Origin: Armillaria gallica
Lineage: Eukaryota > Basidiomycota > Agaricomycetes > Agaricales > Physalacriaceae
Length of the DNA: 64,000 nt
NCBI GenBank assembly: GCA_037576215.1
Contig: JBANDB010000010.1
Coordinates: 2,542,001 to 2,606,000, forward strand
Reading direction: 5' to 3'
Shown: piece after piece, positions 59,161 to 64,000 of the stretch
Layout: every line of letters begins with the position of its first letter
How positions within the stretch are numbered: the first letter of the stretch is position 1
Position numbers and translations under genes: made by a program
The notes under the pieces: generated by a model
Seen by the model: the letters and a program-made list of their open reading frames with translations, nothing else
The model's database searches: none
What the model was told of the DNA's origin: nothing

Positions 59161-60856
59161 TGGTTATATCAGGACATTATCATCGAGCTGGAATATAACG
59201 GACAAGGCTTACAATGTATAGGTTTGGTATTCCGGCATCCAACGGCCACACACCCGCCCACAAGCAAGCCTTGGATCCGCCAATGGCAGCCTTGGAAGAC
59301 GACATCTCCATAAACCAGGATCCAAAGAACGTATGTTGTGCGATTGTTCGAGGCGAACGAGCCAAGATGGATTTGTTGGAAACAATATGGCGACGGGGCT
59401 GGATGCACTATCGTGGCAGGTTACTCGGCCAAATAGCCATGTTAATGCGAGAGGGGAGGTGGTAATGCGCCGGTACCCTCTGGGGCTTTACTGGTTCTCG
59501 CCCGATAATGCCCATCTCTGGTGGCAGTGGAACTCTTGTACAGCAGCTATAGTTCAGGGCAGTACAAAACACTGGAAAACACAGAGCTAAGTGGAAATAG
59601 ACACAGCGGAGAGAAAACGAACGCACCTGATATATCTGATACCCCTACCTCAATGATCCCTACTACGATCTTCGCACAGGAACAGAGCTGGAAGTCGTAC
59701 AGATAGCGTTTTGCGGCATGTAAGAGCATCTCAAAGTCGTTGTCCAATCATTGGCGGCTGTGCCGGCTATAGCGAAGACCAAGCCAGCCGTATTAACAAT
59801 TTGTTCTGGGAACTGATCAGCACGGCACAGCTAACAGTATATGGGTATATTCACGTAAAAATTGAACTACGAAAGAGTCATTCAAACATGCCCTTCCTTC
59901 ATTTGCAGCTCGGTGACTCGGATAATCGAATTGGCGAGAGCCATTGCTGAGTACAGGCGTCGGGAGAGTAGTCGCTGGGCCAGACAAGCTAGAGTACACG
60001 CAGCATTGGATTTGTGAAGCAAGGCCAGTTGACGGTACGAATAATGTGCAGCAAACTGGAGCAATGATGACGTAAGACAGACCAGTCACTCTTCGGCCCG
60101 AACTCCCTCCTTCACACCATGACTTCACGACTCTGTTCTCCATCGCGTCCGTTTACGTGTTCTGCACGCGTTTTTGCTGATCAGCTCTTTGGATATATGG
60201 CAAGTCGCGATAATGGCCCTTGCTCACACTGCGTAATCTCCCAAATCCCGGGCCCTACCGAATTCTCAAAACCAGGCAATCAAGACCTAGATGATCCTGC
60301 ACCTTTTCGGGCTACAAGCGCAGATATGCACCGTCTCTATACCGTACGAACGACTACGAGGAAATGTATGGTAAAAAAACGATTCGAGTTCTATCATAGA
60401 CTAGACTAATGTCAGAACGCAGGTTCATGCCCGCCAGGGTGTAGAGCGCTAGTACGATGTTCGACGCTGAAGAAACCGAGAAAGCCACAACAGCGATCCC
60501 GGTCCGGGCTAGGAAGCGTCTGCCACTCTTCAAGTTTCTCGGAACGATCGACATCTACCCTAGTCTGTCCAATTAGCCTAGGATACATGTTCTCCGGGCG
60601 TACCGATCTGGACGGGAATCCGTGACGGTTTGAAAGCCGGAACTAAGGTTTGTCTTTCAAATCGCGAAAAACAAAGTTCGGATTATTGCCGGATCCACAA
60701 TTCTCCGACCAATGAGGTGAAATCATTAAAACCCGAGACGTATACAGTGGGTTTCTTGACCGCTTCTTCTACCATTGAGATCGTGTATCAAGTTCTCCAG
60801 AAACCGGGTATATGAAGACACGAGCATGCCTCCTTGGTCATATAGTTCCTTCTACA
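59161..60856. other. Region without recognised gene
   Basis: Several short ORFs occur on both strands (59214-59465 +, 59817-60143 -, 60119-60409 +) but none shows a domain, a relative in the window or convincing exon structure. From about 60540 the sequence resembles the upstream region of the type I genes, with a TATA-like GGTATATGAA at 60807-60816. Confidence 0.45.
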
Positions 60857-61822
60857 ATGGAGACTCCACCGCCTGACCTTCCCCAAGATGTTAAGAGCGC
60901 CATTTTCGATAAGCTTGAACAGGAGCTGAACTGTATAGTTTTGCAAGCGGCAAGGTCACTCTATTCCTGAAAATATCTCTACTGAATCATCACTTTGCAG
61001 GTCTATACACCGGTATCGTAGCGGTCACTTTATGGTCTATATGTATGTTGACTTTTTGACCGGACCAGGATTTTCGTTGAGCTCTTAATATAGTTTGTTC
61101 GCCGAAGAGGTTACGCAGTACACTCCTGCGTACCATCATCACGACTCTTACGTTCTCTCGACGATATCGTTCGCGATGGACTGGGAGTTTGAACGCCGTG
61201 CGTTCGGCAACAACTCTTACAGCATATTCATGGCGCTAGTGGACGATGATACGTGGTGGAGAACATACTATATCGTCAGTGGTATGTATCACTGGCGGTA
61301 TAAGTACATTTCTCGTCGATATTGTTATCGTAGGTCATCTCGTTTAGTTAACTCCACGACGAGGAATCCAACACCCTGCAGATTTGGCGTTGCTGGAACA
61401 TCTGGGATCGCGAATGGAGAGTGGATCTCATATCAATGACATGTGCTATCGCCGGGATGGGTAAGTCTCTGTCATCTCCTTCAAATGTACTTGGCTAAGC
61501 GTCTCAGTCATGAAAGCCATGCAAATGCTCAGTAATCTCCAGTTTCACCAACGAGATCAGCAAAACCAGATCCTTTGAAGCCGGAATAGATTGGTCATTG
61601 ATCTACATCCTACTTACGCTTTCCACAACCATCATATGCACGCTCTTGATTATTTACAACATCATTCGGCACGCTCCAGGGACGAATGCTTCCCGAAAAA
61701 TCGTTGACATGCTGATTGAGACATTTGCGATATATTCAATTTCCTTAATCATCTATCTCGCACTCGTGTCGAAAAATTTGGAGTCCGGGTATTATGCAGA
61801 TATGATTGCTGCCTATATGAAG
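60857..61822 (+). pseudogene. TM13: broken type I 7TM gene lacking its last exon
   Basis: Exon 1 (METPPPDLPQDVKSAIFDK...) has lost the LLHG end and its donor. Exon 2 is normal (GLYTGIVAVTLWSI). Exon 3 shifts frame near 61140 and again near 61285 (the ITGGIS segment reads MYHWRYKY). Exon 4 reads IWRCWNIWDREWRV. Exon 5 has a shift near 61550, then IDWSLIYILLTLSTT, ETFAIYSISLIIYL and YYADMIAAYMK. Just after the exon-5 donor the sequence becomes the upstream repeat of TM14, so the C-tail exon is missing. TM14 follows in the same direction, the only head-to-tail 7TM pair here. Confidence 0.82.
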
Positions 61823-61835
61823 GTGAGATTGTGTC

Positions 61836-62635
61836 ATATTGTTATCAATGCTTCCACGAACGCCTTTTCTCAGGACGCGAGGACAATCATATTACGGCTT
61901 AAGTCTTCTTTTGTTACCCAGTTTCTGGGAGCCGAACTGATTTTATATCCTATACTTATTAAACAAGCAGCATCTCTTTGTGAAAAAGTCGGGGACACTT
62001 ACAAGCGCGAGCCAACACCAGACTTTTTGCGGCAATGTTCCACAAACGTTTTCACGTACGCGTATTTCCCTCCCTCCAGCAAATTCTTTAAAATGTGGCT
62101 CGTCCAGGCAAATAATCCAAGTGCGTACCTCCAGCAACCAGGACTCGGACATACCAACTAGTCCCAATCGCCTTCTCTGAGGGAATAACCAACAGAGGTG
62201 AGCTGCTATACGACTACTCAGTTAGGAAGATGAATGTTGATCTAACCGAAACAGCCTCGTTGTTATGTGGATATCGGCAAAACAACTTAACGTACTGCAG
62301 TGCAGTAGCCGTACCGCTGTTCGTTCGATGATTCCGAATGGATAGCTCACTTTTTTATGACAAACCGGGGGTTTCAATACTATTAGGACTGGGCGCAACT
62401 AGCAGGTAACAACCGCATGACGACAAGGGAATCTTATCGAAAGGATGACTCGGATACTTATCCTTGGATACCGCGTATTTATGCGCCACTACCAACGAGG
62501 TGAAAGCAATTCTGAGACGCATTGACTGGTTTTCTTGATCCCTCGCTCTTCTCTAGTTCAGATCTGGTATCAATTCTCCAGACATAAGCCATATGAAGCG
62601 ATGAGTATGCCTTCCATGCACTATTTCCCTCTACG
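61836..62635 (+). repeat. Upstream region of TM14, copy of the TM4 upstream region
   Basis: It matches 18740-19532 over its length, including GAGGACA...CGGCTTAAG at the start and the ACAGCCTCGTTGTTATGTGG block near 62247. It joins exon 5 of TM13 directly. A TATA-like CATATGAA lies at 62590-62597. Confidence 0.7.
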
Positions 62636-63883
62636 ATGAAGACTTCACCGCCTAACCTTGTCCAGGATGATAAGAGTGTTATTTTTGACCAACTTGACCA
62701 GGATTTTAACACTATGATGCTGCAAGCATTATTGCACGGCTAGTCCATTCCTCTACTTCCGAAATATTCCTTCTAGACCTTCGTCTCATGGCAGGCCTAT
62801 ATACCGGCATCGTGGCAGTTACTTTATGGATTATATGTATGTCAACTATCTTAAACAGACTCACACAAGCACTGAACTCATAATTGAGTCTCTTCTCCTA
62901 AGCACTTACGCAGTACAATCCTACGCACCATCATCATCACGCTTTTTGTTCTCTTGACGATACCATTCGGGATTAACTGGGCATTAGAGCGCCACGCATT
63001 CATCGAACACGGCGACAATTATTACAGTAGGCTCACAGCGCTGCTAGAAATTGGTCCATGGTGGAAAGCATGCTTCCTCGCCAATGGACTCACTGGCGGT
63101 ATAAGCACGTGTCTTGTTGATCTCACAATTGTATGTCCTGTCATTTAGTCCAGTTAAACGACAGGTTGACCTGACGCGTAACAGATATGGCGTTGTTGGG
63201 TGCTCTGGGAACGCCAATGGCGAGTAATTTCTGTACCACTGGTTTGTGCTGTAGTTGGGATGGGTAAGTCTCTTTCTTCATCCTCAGACATCCTTTTCAC
63301 CAAGCATCTTAGTCATGAAGATCATGCAAATGGTCAGCGCTTTCCCGGGCCACAACTCTCCCGGTGACATCAGCAGGACCGGAGTTTTTGCAGCGCAAAT
63401 TGACTGGTCATTGATCTATATCTTCTTGACCCTTGCTACAACAGTGTTGTGTACGGTCTTGATTATTTACCGCATCGTTTGGCACGCTACAAGGATGAGC
63501 ACTACCCGCAGGATAATCGAGATGCTGATCGAGTCATGCGCGTTGTATTCCCTTTCCTTGATTATTTATATTGCACTCGTGTCAAGGAATTTGGAATCTT
63601 CCTATTATGCAGATATCATTGCTACGTATGTCAGGGTGAGTTCACGTCGCATCTGCCTTTGGTCCAAGATCTGAAACGTCCCGAGGCCATCGCCCCGACG
63701 CTCCTAGTCGGACGCGTCTCAGCACACGCTAATGCGAGCCTTCGCCGACAACAGATGGCCGCTATATGGGAGAACCACCCTCCCTTGGTCGGCTGCTTCA
63801 GGGATGAGGGTACCAATAATAGCCATCGTCCGGATGATGGAGATCAAATAGTGTCGCGATCGTCGGGTAAGGAGACGGTATGA
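62636..63883 (+). CDS. TM14: type I seven-helix membrane protein with a GC donor in intron 1
   Basis: Six exons sum to 328 aa: 62636-62738, 62795-62836, 62889-63130, 63185-63263, 63313-63635 and 63686-63883. It reads MKTSPPNLVQDDKSVIFDQ, LQALLHGLYTGIVAVTLW, SSPKHLRSTILRTIIIT, LTGGISTCLVDLT, IWRCWVLWERQWRVISV, AQIDWSLIYIFLTLATT, IESCALYSLSLIIYIALV, YYADIIATYVR, APTLLVGRVSAHANASLRR, ENHPPLVGCF and KETV. Exon 1 has the family length of 103 bp, but the next bases are GCTAGT rather than GTGAGT. Splicing therefore needs a non-standard GC donor; unspliced reading hits TAG at once. If GC is not used the gene is dead. Confidence 0.78.
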
Positions 63884-64000
63884 TCTCCGTGTTGGCAGTG
63901 TTACCAATACAGATATACCTGGTTTCGTCTGAATCACGATACTCCGTCAATGAAGTAATGCATTGGATCGCTAGAGGACAATGTATTGTGTTCCTATTTA

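Noticed and set aside
19533..63883. STE3-type pheromone receptors of a mating-type locus
   Set aside because: Seven helices and multi-copy clustering suggested it, but the sequence lacks STE3 features I know, and no pheromone precursor ending in CAAX was seen nearby.

Overview
The window looks like nuclear DNA of an agaricomycete (basidiomycete) fungus. The genes are cut by many 45-60 bp introns with GT(A/G)NGT donors and short AG acceptors. The mobile elements are of types typical of mushroom-forming fungi: a Plavaka (CACTA-like) transposon with its DUF6698-like partner gene, and a C2HC/PHD zinc-finger gene family. The dominant gene family is a fungal seven-helix membrane protein of unknown function. 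I see no rRNA, tRNA or CRISPR. All family assignments were made by reading the sequence; no search was run.

The backbone is a cluster built from three recurring gene types. (1) Type I 7TM genes, about 321-328 aa, six exons of nearly fixed size, C-tail with NHPPLVGCF and usually ending KETV; nearly all lie on the + strand. (2) Type II 7TM genes, same exon plan but a serine/acid-rich tail often ending ESV; all lie on the - strand. (3) F-box-type genes with a Cys-rich and DYVKLV-type C-terminus; all copies appear decayed, and all but one lie on the - strand. The commonest order is type I (+), type II (-) tail to tail, then F-box (-). It is seen at 4.5-8.8 kb, 24.3-27.9 kb, 45.0-52.3 kb and 53.0-58.6 kb. 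Elsewhere a type I gene is followed directly by an F-box pseudogene (0-3.3, 19.5-23.1, 39.9-43.5 kb). Fourteen 7TM loci are present: TM1-TM14 below. Nine read as intact or nearly so; the rest are truncated or frameshifted.

Layout: 1-7.83 kb is one large duplication unit (TM1, FB1, TM2 fragment, TM3, FB2). A collinear second copy occupies about 19.81-27.90 kb (TM4, FB3, TM5 fragment, TM6, FB4). Between them, 9.93-17.53 kb is a nearly complete Plavaka transposon with a divergent gene pair: a DUF6698-like RS-rich protein (-) and the transposase (+), the latter with one internal stop. 28.8-30.1 kb holds TM7, the only type I gene on the - strand. 31.4-33.9 kb is the only + strand F-box copy. 34.2-37.3 kb holds an orphan ORF and a zinc-finger/PHD gene flanked by GGTC tandem repeats. 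39.0-41.2 kb repeats the upstream region of TM2/TM5 but carries the intact gene TM8. 41.6-48 kb is FB6, a 698-bp non-autonomous CACTA-like element, TM9 (pseudogene) and TM10. 50.4-59.2 kb is FB7, TM11 (pseudogene), TM12, FB8 and an FB9 fragment. 60.8-63.9 kb ends with TM13 (pseudogene) and TM14.

Read as a whole this is a birth-and-death multigene cluster: paired membrane proteins and F-box-type neighbours are copied as blocks, some copies decay, and DNA transposons land in the gaps. Any functional link between the membrane proteins and the F-box genes is inference from their repeated linkage.
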